A stretch of DNA of 64,000 nt from Herbiconiux ginsengi. GTDB lineage: Bacteria; Actinomycetota; Actinomycetes; Actinomycetales; Microbacteriaceae. The first letter of the stretch is position 1; each line of letters starts with the position of its first letter. Below, piece by piece: positions 10,440 through 26,505 of the stretch. A program made the translations under genes and the position numbers. The stretch covers positions 220,960 through 284,959 of the forward strand of contig NZ_FNPZ01000001.1 of the NCBI RefSeq assembly GCF_900107435.1, given 5' to 3'. The notes beneath the pieces are model-generated. The model did not search any database and was not told where the DNA came from. It saw only the letters and a list, made by a program, of their open reading frames with translations.

Positions 10440-10558
10440 GGGCGAGAGCCGTTCTTACGGGAGCGCCCGGAGCCCAGTCGTCTCAATCGCGCTGGCCACT
10501 CTCGGCCAAGCTCTGTTCGCAGCATCTGGCGGCGAGCCTCCCGTAAGAACGATTGCCC
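10440..10558. repeat. Long inverted repeat (perfect 14-bp arms)
   Basis: CGTTCTTACGGGAG at 10450-10463 returns as its exact reverse complement at 10538-10551, 74 bases away. Outer GGGC (10440-10443) and GCCC (10555-10558) can extend the stem. No open frame fills the loop. It could be a MITE-like remnant, a small structured RNA or a large terminator for the topoisomerase gene. Confidence 0.6.
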
Positions 10559-10620
10559 CCATTCTGCGCCTTTGCACCGAGAACACAACCCTTGACTTCA
10601 CGTGCGAAAAGTGGATCGGA

Positions 10621-11589
10621 TCAGGCGAACAACAGCGCCCGCAGCTCGCTCTCGGCCGACCCCAGGCGCGTGGGGTCGATCGTCTCCCCCGCCGAATAGT
10701 GGTCGACGATGCGGGGATCGACGTAGCTCTTCTTCGCGATCGCCGGGGTGTTGCCGAGAACGACGGATGCGTCGCGCATCGCCTGGGTGAGCGCCCGCGC
10801 CCGCGCGGTCTTCTTCTCCTCCGGGCCGTGGCGGGCGAGGCTCACCGCGGCCGCGAGGGTGCCGTGCAGGGTGCGGAAGTCCTTCGCCGTGAACTCGCCG
10901 CCCGTGCGTTCGCGCACGTACTCGTTGATCTCCTGCGGGTCGACCGGATGCCAGGTGCGCCCCGACTTCCAGGCGAGCAGGCGGGCCTGGGCGCCGCGAC
11001 GTTTGAGGCTCCGCACCACCGAAGCCAGGTCGGCGTCCAGGATCTCCGACTCCCACTCCTCCCCGCTCTTGGCAGGGAACTCCAGCTTGACGACGTCACC
11101 CGAGACGGTGGCGTGCTCGCAGAGCAGGCTCGTGAGGCCGTAGCTGCCGTGCTGCTGGGCGTAGCGCTCATTGCCGACCCGCAGGGAGCCGGTGTCGAGC
11201 ATCCGGAAGCCGGCGGCCAGCGCGCGCTCCTGGGGGTATCCCTCTTTGCGCAGGTCGAGGGTCACCAGGCGGCGGGCGGCGGGCAGCGACTCGGCGAGGG
11301 CGAGAGCGCGGGCGTACTTGATGCGGTCCTTCTGCTCACGCCAGGTGGGGTGGTAGATGTACTGTCGGCGACCTGCGGCGTCGACGCCGGTGGCCTGGAT
11401 GTGGCCGTTCGCATAGGGCGCGATCCAGACATCCGTCCACGCCGGCGGAATGGCGAGGTGCTCGAACCGGGCCCGCAGCTCGGGGTCGGCGATGGTGGTG
11501 CCGTCGTCGTCACGGTAGGTGAAACCTGTGCCCGAGCGGAAACGACGGATGCCCCGTCCCGAAGAATCTGAGCGTCGGAGGCGAGGCAT
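10621..11589 (-). CDS. DNA topoisomerase IB
   Basis: A 322-residue protein of the poxvirus-like bacterial topoisomerase IB family, which relaxes supercoils through a transient 3'-phosphotyrosyl bond. The N-terminal domain shows FRSGTGFTYRDDDG and IPPAWTDVWIAPYANGHIQA. The catalytic domain shows KEGYPQERALAAGFRMLDTG, TAKDFRTLHGTLAA and, near the end, KKSYVDPRIVDHY, with Tyr289 as the likely nucleophile. I chose the ATG beginning MPRLRR; a TTG four codons upstream is possible. The upstream neighbour on the same strand is the small MT0933-like gene, so the two may be co-transcribed. Confidence 0.93.
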   Translation of the reverse strand: MPRLRRSDSSGRGIRRFRSGTGFTYRDDDGTTIADPELRARFEHLAIPPAWTDVWIAPYANGHIQATGVDAAGRRQYIYHPTWREQKDRIKYARALALAESLPAARRLVTLDLRKEGYPQERALAAGFRMLDTGSLRVGNERYAQQHGSYGLTSLLCEHATVSGDVVKLEFPAKSGEEWESEILDADLASVVRSLKRRGAQARLLAWKSGRTWHPVDPQEINEYVRERTGGEFTAKDFRTLHGTLAAAVSLARHGPEEKKTARARALTQAMRDASVVLGNTPAIAKKSYVDPRIVDHYSAGETIDPTRLGSAESELRALLFA

Positions 11590-11604
11590 CCCATCATTCA
11601 ATAC

Positions 11605-11814
11605 CTATTCGGTGCCGACCGCCTTGTCGGCGGCGGCACGCGCACCTTCGACCTGTTCGCCGAACTTGCCCCCGGTGACCTTGTTCACGGTGTCGGCGAC
11701 GCCGTCGAGCACCTTGTCGCTGATGTCTTCGGCCTGCTCGCTCTTCAGCGCCTCCTGCACCTTGTCGTCCGACAGGAATTCCTGGGCTTTCTTCGTGATG
11801 TCGTCCAGTCCCAT
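11605..11814 (-). CDS. MT0933/Rv0909-like small 'antitoxin' family protein
   Basis: A 69-residue, mostly helical acidic protein starting MGLDDITKKAQEFLSDDKVQ, with VADTVNKVTGGKFGEQVEGA in the second half. This pattern belongs to the actinobacterial MT0933-type antitoxin-like family. AAGGAG lies 7 bases before the ATG. In mycobacteria the relative neighbours a SRPBCC-type toxin candidate; here no such gene is adjacent and topoisomerase IB follows instead. An antitoxin role is therefore unsupported by context; a general stress protein is just as possible. Confidence 0.75.
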   Translation of the reverse strand: MGLDDITKKAQEFLSDDKVQEALKSEQAEDISDKVLDGVADTVNKVTGGKFGEQVEGARAAADKAVGTE

Positions 11815-11890
11815 TTCGATCTCCTTCGATCCGGCCCCGACCTACCGAGGCGCACGAGCCCCATTGTGGCCGATCTCCCGGAAACGCGAA

Positions 11891-11916
11891 AGGGCCGGGC
11901 CCGAAGGCCCGACCCT
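11891..11916 (-). terminator. Terminator after tuf
   Basis: A GC-rich hairpin with 11-base arms, one mismatch and a four-base loop (TTCG when read on the minus strand) starts about 20 bases past the tuf stop. Only a short TTT follows. It separates tuf from the MT0933-like gene. Confidence 0.75.
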
Positions 11917-11935
11917 GTGCGTGTGGTGCTGGAGA

Positions 11936-13129
11936 CTACTTGTTGATCTTCGTGACGGTACCGGCACCGACGGTGCGGCCACCCTCACGGATCGCGAAGC
12001 CGAGACCCTCTTCCATCGCGATCGGCTGGATCAGCGCGACCGAGATGTCAGTGGTGTCGCCGGGCATGACCATCTCGGTGCCCTCGGGCAGCGTGATGAC
12101 GCCGGTGACGTCGGTGGTGCGGAAGTAGAACTGCGGACGGTAGTTCGTGTAGAACGGGTTGTGACGGCCACCCTCGTCCTTCGACAGGATGTACGCGGTG
12201 CCCTCGAAGTCGGTGTGCGGCGTGACCGAACCCGGCTTCACGACGACCTGACCGCGCTCCACGTCTTCGCGCTTGGTGCCGCGGAGGAGCAGACCACAGT
12301 TCTCGCCGGCCCAGGCCTCGTCGAGCTGCTTGTGGAACATCTCGATACCGGTGACCGTGGTCTTCTGCGTCGGGCGGATGCCGACGATCTCGACCTCGGA
12401 GTTGATGGCGAGGGTTCCGCGCTCGGCGCGGCCGGTGACGACGGTTCCACGACCGGTGATCGTGAAGACGTCCTCGATCGGCATGAGGAACGGCTTGTCC
12501 TTGTCGCGGATCGGGTCGGGGATCGACTCGTCCACAGCGTCCATGAGGTCGAGGATGGACTGGGTCCACTTCTCGTCACCCTCGAGGGCCTTGAGGCCGG
12601 AGACGCGAACGACGGGGGCGTTGTCGCCATCGAAGTTCTGGCTCGCGAGCAGCTCGCGCACCTCGAGCTCGACGAGCTCCAGGATCTCCTCGTCGTCGAC
12701 CATGTCGGCCTTGTTCAGCGCGACGAGCAGGTAGGGGACGCCGACCTGCTTGGCGAGCAGAACGTGCTCACGGGTCTGAGCCATCGGGCCGTCGGTGGCG
12801 GCGACCACGAGGATCGCGCCGTCCATCTGAGCAGCACCGGTGATCATGTTCTTGATGTAGTCGGCGTGACCAGGGGCGTCGACGTGAGCGTAGTGACGCT
12901 TGGGCGTCTCGTACTCGACGTGCGAGATGTTGATCGTGATGCCGCGCTGGCGCTCCTCAGGAGCGGAGTCGATCGACGCGAAGTCGCGCTGAACGTTGGT
13001 CGCCGACGGGAACTTGTCCGCCAGGACCTTCGAGATGGCCGCGGTAAGAGTGGTCTTACCGTGGTCAACGTGACCGATCGTTCCGATGTTGACGTGCGGC
13101 TTGGTCCGCTCGAACTTGGCCTTAGCCAC
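11936..13129 (-). CDS. tuf: Elongation factor Tu
   Basis: A 397-residue GTPase that delivers aminoacyl-tRNA to the ribosome. G1 is GHVDHGKT (19-26), G3 is DAPGHAD and G4 is NKADMVDD, all intact. Domain II contains [20 protein letters not shown] and domain III ends [14 protein letters not shown]. The start is GTG with GAGGAGG six bases upstream. Last gene of the str operon; a separate AT-rich -10-like element lies in the fusA-tuf gap, so tuf may also have its own promoter. Confidence 0.98.
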   Translation of the reverse strand: MAKAKFERTKPHVNIGTIGHVDHGKTTLTAAISKVLADKFPSATNVQRDFASIDSAPEERQRGITINISHVEYETPKRHYAHVDAPGHADYIKNMITGAAQMDGAILVVAATDGPMAQTREHVLLAKQVGVPYLLVALNKADMVDDEEILELVELEVRELLASQNFDGDNAPVVRVSGLKALEGDEKWTQSILDLMDAVDESIPDPIRDKDKPFLMPIEDVFTITGRGTVVTGRAERGTLAINSEVEIVGIRPTQKTTVTGIEMFHKQLDEAWAGENCGLLLRGTKREDVERGQVVVKPGSVTPHTDFEGTAYILSKDEGGRHNPFYTNYRPQFYFRTTDVTGVITLPEGTEMVMPGDTTDISVALIQPIAMEEGLGFAIREGGRTVGAGTVTKINK

Positions 13130-13205
13130 TAGGTCCTCCTCAGGACTCTCATGCCGGAGTCACGGGTGCTGGATTGCATCCGGAATCAGGCGGGGGTTTG
13201 TTGAT

Positions 13206-13235
13206 ATTTTACGCGAACCTACGAGGCCCGCAGAA
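13206..13235 (-). promoter_or_regulatory. Possible internal promoter for tuf
   Basis: TAAAAT (13206-13211, minus strand) is an unusually AT-rich hexamer in the 114-base fusA-tuf gap. The matching -35, TTCTGC at 18 bases spacing, is poor. Extra tuf transcription would fit the known excess of EF-Tu over EF-G. Confidence 0.35.
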
Positions 13236-13243
13236 CTCGGGTG

Positions 13244-15358
13244 CTACTCGCCCTTGTTCTTCTGAATGATCTCGTCGGCCACAGCCTTCGGGACCTCGGC
13301 GTAGCTTTCGAAGGCCATCGAGTACACCGCGCGGCCCGAGGTCTTCGACCTCAGGTCACCGATGTAGCCGAACATCTCCGACAGCGGGACGTGTGCACGG
13401 ACGACCTTGACGCCCTGGGCGTCTTCCATCGACTGGATCTGCCCACGACGGGAGTTCAGGTCGCCGATGACGTCGCCCATGTACTCCTCGGGGGTGCGCA
13501 CCTCGACGGCCATCAGCGGCTCGAGGAGAACGGGGCTGGCCTTGCGGGCCGCTTCCTTGAACGCCATCGAACCGGCGATCTTGAACGCCATCTCCGAGGA
13601 GTCGACATCGTGCGAGGCACCGTCGAGCAGTGTCGCCTTGACGCCGACCATCGGGTAACCCGCGAGCACGCCGACCTGCAGCGCATCCTGGATTCCGGCG
13701 TCGACCGAGGGGATGTACTCGCGCGGAACGCGGCCACCCGTGACCTTGTTCTCGAACTCGTACGTCTTGTCGGCCGTGACCTCGAGAGGCTCGATCGCGA
13801 TCTGGATCTTCGCGAACTGGCCGGAGCCACCGGTCTGCTTCTTGTGGGTGTAGTCGTGACGCTCGACGGCCTTGCGGATCGTCTCGCGGTAGGCCACCTG
13901 CGGCTTGCCGACGTTCGCCTCGACGTTGAACTCGCGCTTCATGCGGTCGACCAGGATGTCGAGGTGGAGCTCGCCCATTCCCTTGATGACCGTCTGACCG
14001 GTCTCCTGGTTCTGCTCGGTGCGGAAGGTCGGGTCTTCTTCAGCGAGCTTCTGGATGGCGACACCCAGCTTCTCCTGGTCGGCCTTCGTCTTCGGCTCGA
14101 TCGCGACCTCGATGACCGGCTCCGGGAACGTCATCGACTCGAGGACGACCTGGTTCGACGGGTCGGACAGGGTGTCACCGGTGGTGGTGTCCTTCAGGCC
14201 GATGACCGCGTAGATGTGGCCGGCGGTGACCGAGTCGACCGGGTTCTCCTTGTTGGAGTGCATCTGGAAGATCTTGCCGATGCGCTCCTTCTTGCCCTTG
14301 GTCGAGTTCATGACCTGGCCGCCGGAGTCGAGGTGACCCGAGTACACGCGGATGTAGGTCAGACGACCGAAGAAGGGGTGAACCGCGACCTTGAACGCGA
14401 GGGCCGCGAACGGGTCCTTCGGGTCGGGGTGACGCTCCACGACGACCTCTTCGTCACGGATGTCGTGGCCCTCGGTCGCCGGCACGTCGAGCGGGCTCGG
14501 CAGGTAGTCGACCACGGCATCCAGCATCGGCTGCACACCGCGGTTCTTGAACGCGGAGCCGCACAGCACGGGGTAGATCTCGCTGTTGACGGTGAGCTTG
14601 CGGATGGCGCCCTTGATCTCGGCGACCGTGAGCTCCTCACCGCCGAAGAACTTCTCGAGCAGCGCGTCGTCGGTCTCGGCGACGGTCTCCAGGAGCACCT
14701 GACGATACTCGTCGGCCTTCTCCTTGAGGTCGGCCGGGATCTCCTCGATCTCGTACTTCGCACCCATCGCGACGTCACCCTTGGAGTCGCCGCGCCAGGT
14801 CAGCGCACGCATCTCGACCAGGTCGACGACACCCTCGAAGCTCGACTCAGCACCGATGGGGAGCTGGATCACGAGGGGCTTGGCGCCCAGGCGGTTGATG
14901 ATCGTGTCGACCGTGAAGTAGAAGTCGGCACCGAGCTTGTCCATCTTGTTGACGAAACAGATGCGCGGCACGTTGTACTTGTCGGCCTGACGCCACACGG
15001 TCTCGGACTGGGGCTCGACGCCCTCCTTGCCGTCGAAGACGGCGACCGCGCCGTCGAGCACGCGGAGCGAACGCTCCACCTCGACGGTGAAGTCGACGTG
15101 ACCGGGGGTGTCGATGATGTTGATCTGGTTCTTGTTCCAGAAACAGGTCGTCGCAGCAGAGGTGATCGTGATGCCACGCTCCTGCTCCTGCGCCATCCAG
15201 TCCATCGTGGCGGCGCCGTCGTGCACCTCACCGATCTTGTGGGTGATGCCCGTGTAGAACAGGATGCGCTCGGTGGTGGTGGTCTTGCCGGCATCGATGT
15301 GCGCCATGATGCCGATGTTGCGGACCTTGTTCAGGTCGGTGAGCACGTCCTGTGCCAC
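13244..15358 (-). CDS. fusA: Elongation factor G
   Basis: A 704-residue translocation GTPase. AHIDAGKT (19-26), the switch-[10 protein letters not shown] and [10 protein letters not shown] are present, followed by domains II-V, including the tip-region stretch [17 protein letters not shown] and the C-terminal [20 protein letters not shown]. Length is normal. It lies between rpsG and tuf in the usual str order. Confidence 0.98.
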   Translation of the reverse strand: MAQDVLTDLNKVRNIGIMAHIDAGKTTTTERILFYTGITHKIGEVHDGAATMDWMAQEQERGITITSAATTCFWNKNQINIIDTPGHVDFTVEVERSLRVLDGAVAVFDGKEGVEPQSETVWRQADKYNVPRICFVNKMDKLGADFYFTVDTIINRLGAKPLVIQLPIGAESSFEGVVDLVEMRALTWRGDSKGDVAMGAKYEIEEIPADLKEKADEYRQVLLETVAETDDALLEKFFGGEELTVAEIKGAIRKLTVNSEIYPVLCGSAFKNRGVQPMLDAVVDYLPSPLDVPATEGHDIRDEEVVVERHPDPKDPFAALAFKVAVHPFFGRLTYIRVYSGHLDSGGQVMNSTKGKKERIGKIFQMHSNKENPVDSVTAGHIYAVIGLKDTTTGDTLSDPSNQVVLESMTFPEPVIEVAIEPKTKADQEKLGVAIQKLAEEDPTFRTEQNQETGQTVIKGMGELHLDILVDRMKREFNVEANVGKPQVAYRETIRKAVERHDYTHKKQTGGSGQFAKIQIAIEPLEVTADKTYEFENKVTGGRVPREYIPSVDAGIQDALQVGVLAGYPMVGVKATLLDGASHDVDSSEMAFKIAGSMAFKEAARKASPVLLEPLMAVEVRTPEEYMGDVIGDLNSRRGQIQSMEDAQGVKVVRAHVPLSEMFGYIGDLRSKTSGRAVYSMAFESYAEVPKAVADEIIQKNKGE

Positions 15359-15400
15359 GGATATCCTCCGAAAAGTAAAAGCGGGAAAGAGGGCGAGCGA

Positions 15401-15871
15401 CTACCAGCGGTAGTGGGCGAATGCCTTGTTCGACTCGGCCATCTTGTGGGTGTCTTCGCGACGCTTGACAGCGGCGCCCAGACCGTTCGACGCGTCGAGG
15501 ATCTCGTTGGTGAGACGCTCGGTCATCGTCTTCTCGCGGCGGGCCTTCGCGTAGGAGGTGAGCCAGCGCAGTGCGAGGGTGTTGGCGCGGTGAGGCTTGA
15601 CCTCGATCGGCACCTGGTAGGTCGAACCACCGACGCGGCGGCTGCGGACCTCGAGAGTCGGGCGCACGTTGTCGAGAGCCTTCTTCAAGGTGACGACCGC
15701 ATCCTGGCCGTTCTTGGAGGCGACGCCTTCGAGAGCTTCGTAGACGATGCGCTCCGCGGTGGCCTTCTTGCCGTCGAGGAGGATCTTGTTGACCAGCTGG
15801 CTGACGACCGGAGCACCGTAGACCGGGTCGGCGACAACGGGACGCTTCGGGGCGGGACCCTTGCGAGGCAT
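15401..15871 (-). CDS. rpsG: 30S ribosomal protein S7
   Basis: A 156-residue protein with [39 protein letters not shown] and the C-terminal [21 protein letters not shown]7 nucleates assembly of the 30S head and lines the E site. Its ATG touches the rpsL stop. Confidence 0.98.
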   Translation of the reverse strand: MPRKGPAPKRPVVADPVYGAPVVSQLVNKILLDGKKATAERIVYEALEGVASKNGQDAVVTLKKALDNVRPTLEVRSRRVGGSTYQVPIEVKPHRANTLALRWLTSYAKARREKTMTERLTNEILDASNGLGAAVKRREDTHKMAESNKAFAHYRW

Positions 15872-16245
15872 TACTTCTTCTCCATCTTCGCGCCGTAACG
15901 GCTGCGAGCCTGCTTGCGGTTCTTCACGGCCTGCGTGTCGAGCGCGCCGCGGATGATCTTGTAGCGAACACCGGGGAGGTCCTTCACACGACCGCCGCGG
16001 ACGAGCACCATCGAGTGCTCCTGCAGGTTGTGACCCTCACCGGGGATGTAAGCGGTGACCTCGGTGCCGTTCGACAGCTTGACGCGGGCGACCTTGCGAA
16101 GCGCGGAGTTCGGCTTCTTGGGGGTGGTGGTGTACACACGGGTGCACACGCCGCGCTGCTGGGGGTTGGCCTTGAGGGCGGGCGCCTTGGTCTTGGTGAC
16201 CTTCGGGGTGCGACCCTTTCGGACCAACTGCTGAATGGTTGGCAC
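15871..16245 (-). CDS. rpsL: 30S ribosomal protein S12
   Basis: A 124-residue decoding-centre protein. The classic streptomycin residues are wild type: Lys43 in [12 protein letters not shown] and Lys88 in [12 protein letters not shown]. First gene of the str operon, with a near-consensus promoter about 240 bases upstream. Confidence 0.98.
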   Translation of the reverse strand: MPTIQQLVRKGRTPKVTKTKAPALKANPQQRGVCTRVYTTTPKKPNSALRKVARVKLSNGTEVTAYIPGEGHNLQEHSMVLVRGGRVKDLPGVRYKIIRGALDTQAVKNRKQARSRYGAKMEKK

Positions 16246-16475
16246 TACTTACTCCTTGTATTCGTACTGCTCGGTGTCAGTTTGCACAGTGTCTGTCGGG
16301 CACGGACATCCGCTACCCGTTCGTTCACGCCCCGCACGCGCCATTGCTGGCGTGTCGAGTTCGCTTGGATCCACCGGCGGTACAAAATGGCTCTGGTATC
16401 GCTGGCTGGAAGAGCGGTGGAGACTTTTCGGTCTGGCTTCGCTCGAAAATCTGGGCATGCAAGTATGCACACACC
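16246..16475 (-). other. Leader of the str operon mRNA
   Basis: Roughly 230 untranslated bases lie between the predicted start of transcription and rpsL. Together with the promoter and short flank this makes a 328-base gene-free stretch. I see no credible gene in it. Confidence 0.4.
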
Positions 16476-16481
16476 CGGAAA

Positions 16482-16510
16482 ATAATAGCCTCTCAACCCT
16501 CTCGGGTCAA
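16482..16510 (-). promoter_or_regulatory. Promoter of the str operon (rpsL-rpsG-fusA-tuf)
   Basis: On the minus strand TTGACC (16505-16510) and TATTAT (16482-16487) are 17 bases apart. Both hexamers are near consensus, making this the strongest-looking promoter in the window. Confidence 0.82.
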
Positions 16511-16573
16511 ATACCGCCCCCTGGTGGTCATTCGTTCAGGCGAGGGGCGATCGGCAACGCGGACTCAGCGATG

Positions 16574-17671
16574 TTACCAGGTCGGGCTGGTAGTCGAGGC
16601 GTCGCCGTAGCCGCCTCCCGGCGTAGTGCCGTAGGCGGCTCCCGGCGCAGAGCCGTAGGCGGCTGTGGCCGCGGCGCTCGCCTCGGCCTGCTGGCGGTCG
16701 AACTCCTCGCGGGCGGCGAGGTTGCGCGCCTTGACCTTGCGGCCACGCAGCGCGATCCAGGCTCCGGCCCAGATCGAGGCCTCGCGCGCCACGATGGCGC
16801 CGGCCAGGGGGAGCGGGTCCATGACGAGCGAGCGCACGAAGTCGTACTGCTCCTGCGGCTGCAGGTTCCAGGCGTTGACGTGGATGAGAGCACCCGCGAT
16901 GCCCCCGAAGTAGACCAGCACTGCCACCAGGAAGCCGCCCAACACGTAAGCCCACCAGCCGGCGCGGTTGACGATGAGCACGATCAGGATGAGCGAGATC
17001 GCGAAGACCACGATCGGCACGATGAAGGCAGCGCTGGTGAGGAACGACGAGAACGCGGAGACGTAGGCGTCGGGCTGCACGTTCGCCGAGATGACGACGA
17101 AGGCGACGGCGGCGTAGACCACGGCGAACGCGACCGTTCCGACGAGTGCGATGAGGGATCCTCCACCGCGGTTGCCGCGGGGCGTCGGCGGCACCGGAGC
17201 CATGATGGGCTGGGGAACGGGCTGATAGGGCGGCGGGTAGGCGGCACCGGCCATGGCCGCCGCAGCCGGAGGTGCGGGCGCGAAGGCGGCCGCCGGATAG
17301 GGCGTACGGGTCTGCTCTGACTCGGTGAGAGCAGGCGTGGGCTCCGACGACGTCACGACCGGCCCACCGGTCGGCTGACGCTCGTAGGCCGCGGTGGCCT
17401 GCTCGGCGACCGGAGCGTGATCGGCGACGACGTACGGCCCGCCCAACGGCTCGCGGGTGGCGCTCTCGGTCTCGATCACGTCGACCACCTCGACCCGCTC
17501 GGTGACCTCCACGGGCTCTTCCGGCGCATCCGTCGCGGTCTCGGCGCCCGCGGGGGGCTGCCAGGCCGGGAGATCGGGCAGCGGAGGCGTGGCGGGGGCC
17601 GCCGTGGCCTCGCCCTCGGGGTCGTGCTTGGGGAATTCCGGCCGGTCTTCCTGACGATCGTCGCTGCTCAT
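16574..17671 (-). CDS. Proline-rich multi-pass membrane protein, function unknown
   Basis: A 365-residue protein in three parts. Residues 1-165 are Pro/Ala/Glu-rich and disordered, ending in PPPYQPVPQPIMAPVPPTPR. Residues ~170-290 hold about four hydrophobic segments (for example LIALVGTVAFAVVYAAVAFV and FIVPIVVFAISLILIVLIV). The C-terminus is charged and ends in Tyr-Gly repeats (AAYGSAPGAAYGTTPGGGYG). The layout resembles many actinobacterial Pro-rich membrane proteins, but I recognise no named domain. It lies between rpoC and the str operon on the same strand, with its own start ATG. Confidence 0.75.
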   Translation of the reverse strand: MSSDDRQEDRPEFPKHDPEGEATAAPATPPLPDLPAWQPPAGAETATDAPEEPVEVTERVEVVDVIETESATREPLGGPYVVADHAPVAEQATAAYERQPTGGPVVTSSEPTPALTESEQTRTPYPAAAFAPAPPAAAAMAGAAYPPPYQPVPQPIMAPVPPTPRGNRGGGSLIALVGTVAFAVVYAAVAFVVISANVQPDAYVSAFSSFLTSAAFIVPIVVFAISLILIVLIVNRAGWWAYVLGGFLVAVLVYFGGIAGALIHVNAWNLQPQEQYDFVRSLVMDPLPLAGAIVAREASIWAGAWIALRGRKVKARNLAAREEFDRQQAEASAAATAAYGSAPGAAYGTTPGGGYGDASTTSPTW

Positions 17672-17732
17672 GCGGCCAAAGATACCAATGCCTTCCCGCG
17701 ATGCGCCGCCCTGCGGGTGGCGCGTCGCTCAC

Positions 17733-17835
17733 TGCTCGCGCCGCCGCTCCTGCGGCGCGAGGCGACGTGTTCGGCTGAGGTCGCTGACGCGGCCTCGGCC
17801 TCACCCTGGGTCGTCGAGCGCGGCCCGCGGCTTTC
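17733..17835 (+). repeat. Dispersed ~103-bp intergenic repeat, copy 1
   Basis: This stretch, containing GTTCGGCTGAGGTCGCTGAC and CCCTGGGTCGTCGAGCG, is nearly identical to the reverse complement of 34239-34342, with two substitutions and one single-base indel noticed by eye. A diverged copy lies at 34055-34130. It sits in the non-coding gap downstream of rpoC. Confidence 0.85.
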
Positions 17836-17858
17836 CGTCTCGTTCCCTTCCAACGGCA

Positions 17859-17890
17859 AAGGGCCCCTCACCCTGCGGTGAGAGGCCCTT
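17859..17890 (-). terminator. Terminator after rpoC
   Basis: AAGGGCC pairs with GGCCCTT and, after one mismatch, an inner CTCACC pairs with GGTGAG around a four-base loop. The hairpin begins 20 bases past the rpoC stop. The following T-run is short, as usual in GC-rich bacteria. Confidence 0.78.
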
Positions 17891-17909
17891 CGACGGGGTT
17901 GCCTACTTG

Positions 17910-21788
<3,879 letters not shown>

Positions 21789-21830
21789 TTTTCCTTCTCT
21801 CCTGGAAAAAGTCTTCTAGTGGTTGCCGGC

Positions 21831-25319
<3,489 letters not shown>

Positions 25320-25509
25320 GGAAATAACCTCCGTGGGCCCCGTCGGGCCTAGTGTTACTGACGGTCGATGTTGTGTCGAGAACTCCGCAGACATGGTCTG
25401 AACCCGCAATATGGTTCTAGAGTGTTGCTGCACGGTATGGTGTGGAACCTGTCCGCGCGGCTGCCGACCACAATATGAAGGCATGGGTTTTCTGGGAGCG
25501 CAAAGAACC

Positions 25510-25538
25510 ACTATAGGTGATTCGGACACGCCTGTCCA
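25510..25538 (-). promoter_or_regulatory. rpoB promoter
   Basis: On the minus strand TGGACA (25533-25538) and TATAGT (25510-25515) are 17 bases apart, giving a ~185-base leader before the TTG start. Its -35 lies nine bases from the -35 of the divergent promoter. Confidence 0.75.
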
Positions 25539-25547
25539 GTCGATATC

Positions 25548-25576
25548 TTGACCAGTTCGGATTTCTCAGGTATAAC
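25548..25576 (+). promoter_or_regulatory. Divergent promoter for the SpeE-like gene
   Basis: TTGACC (25548-25553), 17 bases, TATAAC (25571-25576). The GTG start lies only three bases downstream, so the transcript would be leaderless or nearly so. Confidence 0.68.
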
Positions 25577-25579
25577 CGC

Positions 25580-26467
25580 GTGAAGCACACCGGCTCTCCC
25601 CCTCCCTCGCATCCCTCGGTTCGGCTCCAGGACGGGCTTCTTGCCACGATCGAAGAGGATCGTTTCCGGCCGGGATCGCAGGTTCTGATCGTCGACGGCA
25701 CTCCGCAATCACACGTCGACGTCGATGACCCCACCTACCTCTCCTTCGAATACGTGCGCCGGATCGGGCACGGCATCGATCTCGTCGCGCCTCCCGGCTC
25801 ACCCGTCACGGCCGTGCATCTGGGCGGCGGGGCGTTCACGCTGCCGCGCTACGTCGAGGGCACCCGCCCGGGCTCCCGCCAGCAGGTGGTGGAGATCGAC
25901 AGCTCGCTGGTCTCCTTCGTCCGGGAGCACCTTCCGTTGCCACGGTCGGCGAGCATCCGGGTGCGGCACGGAGACGCGCGGGAGGTGCTCTCGAAGTTCC
26001 CACCCGGCCTGCGGGGCAGCGTCGACGTCGTCGTGGTCGACGTGTTCGCGGGGGCACGCACGCCGGCGCACGTGACGAGTGCGGAGTTCTACCAGGCCGT
26101 GGCGGACATCCTCTCCCCCACCGGGATCGTGGCCGTGAACGTCGCCGACGGTGCGGGCCTGGCCTTCGCGCGGAGCCAGGCCGCCACGCTCTCGCACGTG
26201 TTCGAGTCGGTGGCCCTTGTGGTCGATCCGCAGATGCTGAAGGCGCGGAGGTTCGGGAACGTGGTGGCGTTCGCGTCAGCGGCTCCCCTGCCGTTCGACG
26301 GGCTGCCGCGGCTGGTGGCGGGCGATCCGGTGCCGGCGAAGGTCGTCGCCGGGCGGGAGTTGCGCAACTTCATCGCTGGGGCACCCGTGTCGACCGATCA
26401 GACCTCGACGCCGTCTCCGGCTCCCGCTCGGAGCATTTTCCAGGTAGACCGGAAGAAGGCGACCTAG
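25580..26467 (+). CDS. Spermidine synthase-like (SpeE-type fold) protein
   Basis: A 295-residue protein with a Rossmann methyltransferase-type fold. LIVDGTPQSHVDVDDPTYL, then AVHLGGGAFTLPRY (motif I), QQVVEIDSSLVSFVREH (acidic ribose-binding position), VRHGDAREVL and DVVVVDVFAG follow the spermidine synthase order. Actinobacteria often carry such proteins without polyamine pathways, so the true substrate is uncertain. The GTG start was chosen because a promoter -10 ends three bases before it; codons upstream would overlap that promoter. The C-terminus (about 25 residues) is Pro/Ser/Thr-rich. Confidence 0.78.
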   Translation: MKHTGSPPPSHPSVRLQDGLLATIEEDRFRPGSQVLIVDGTPQSHVDVDDPTYLSFEYVRRIGHGIDLVAPPGSPVTAVHLGGGAFTLPRYVEGTRPGSRQQVVEIDSSLVSFVREHLPLPRSASIRVRHGDAREVLSKFPPGLRGSVDVVVVDVFAGARTPAHVTSAEFYQAVADILSPTGIVAVNVADGAGLAFARSQAATLSHVFESVALVVDPQMLKARRFGNVVAFASAAPLPFDGLPRLVAGDPVPAKVVAGRELRNFIAGAPVSTDQTSTPSPAPARSIFQVDRKKAT

Positions 26468-26505
26468 AGCGACGTGATGGCATGACGTCGCGGGAGGGCG
26501 AGACG

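Noticed and set aside
10421-10440. LexA/SOS-box-like sequence (TCGAAC...GTTC)
   Set aside because: The half-sites are seven bases apart rather than the four expected for actinobacterial SOS boxes.
13241-15898. An 885-codon plus-strand frame opposite fusA and rpsG
   Set aside because: Antisense shadow of fusA; no recognisable protein features.
25320-25529. Longer rpoB starting at ATG 25394 or further upstream
   Set aside because: The TTG at 25319 has GGAGG eight bases before it and gives the usual actinobacterial N-terminus; the upstream extension overlaps the promoter leader and is not RpoB-like.
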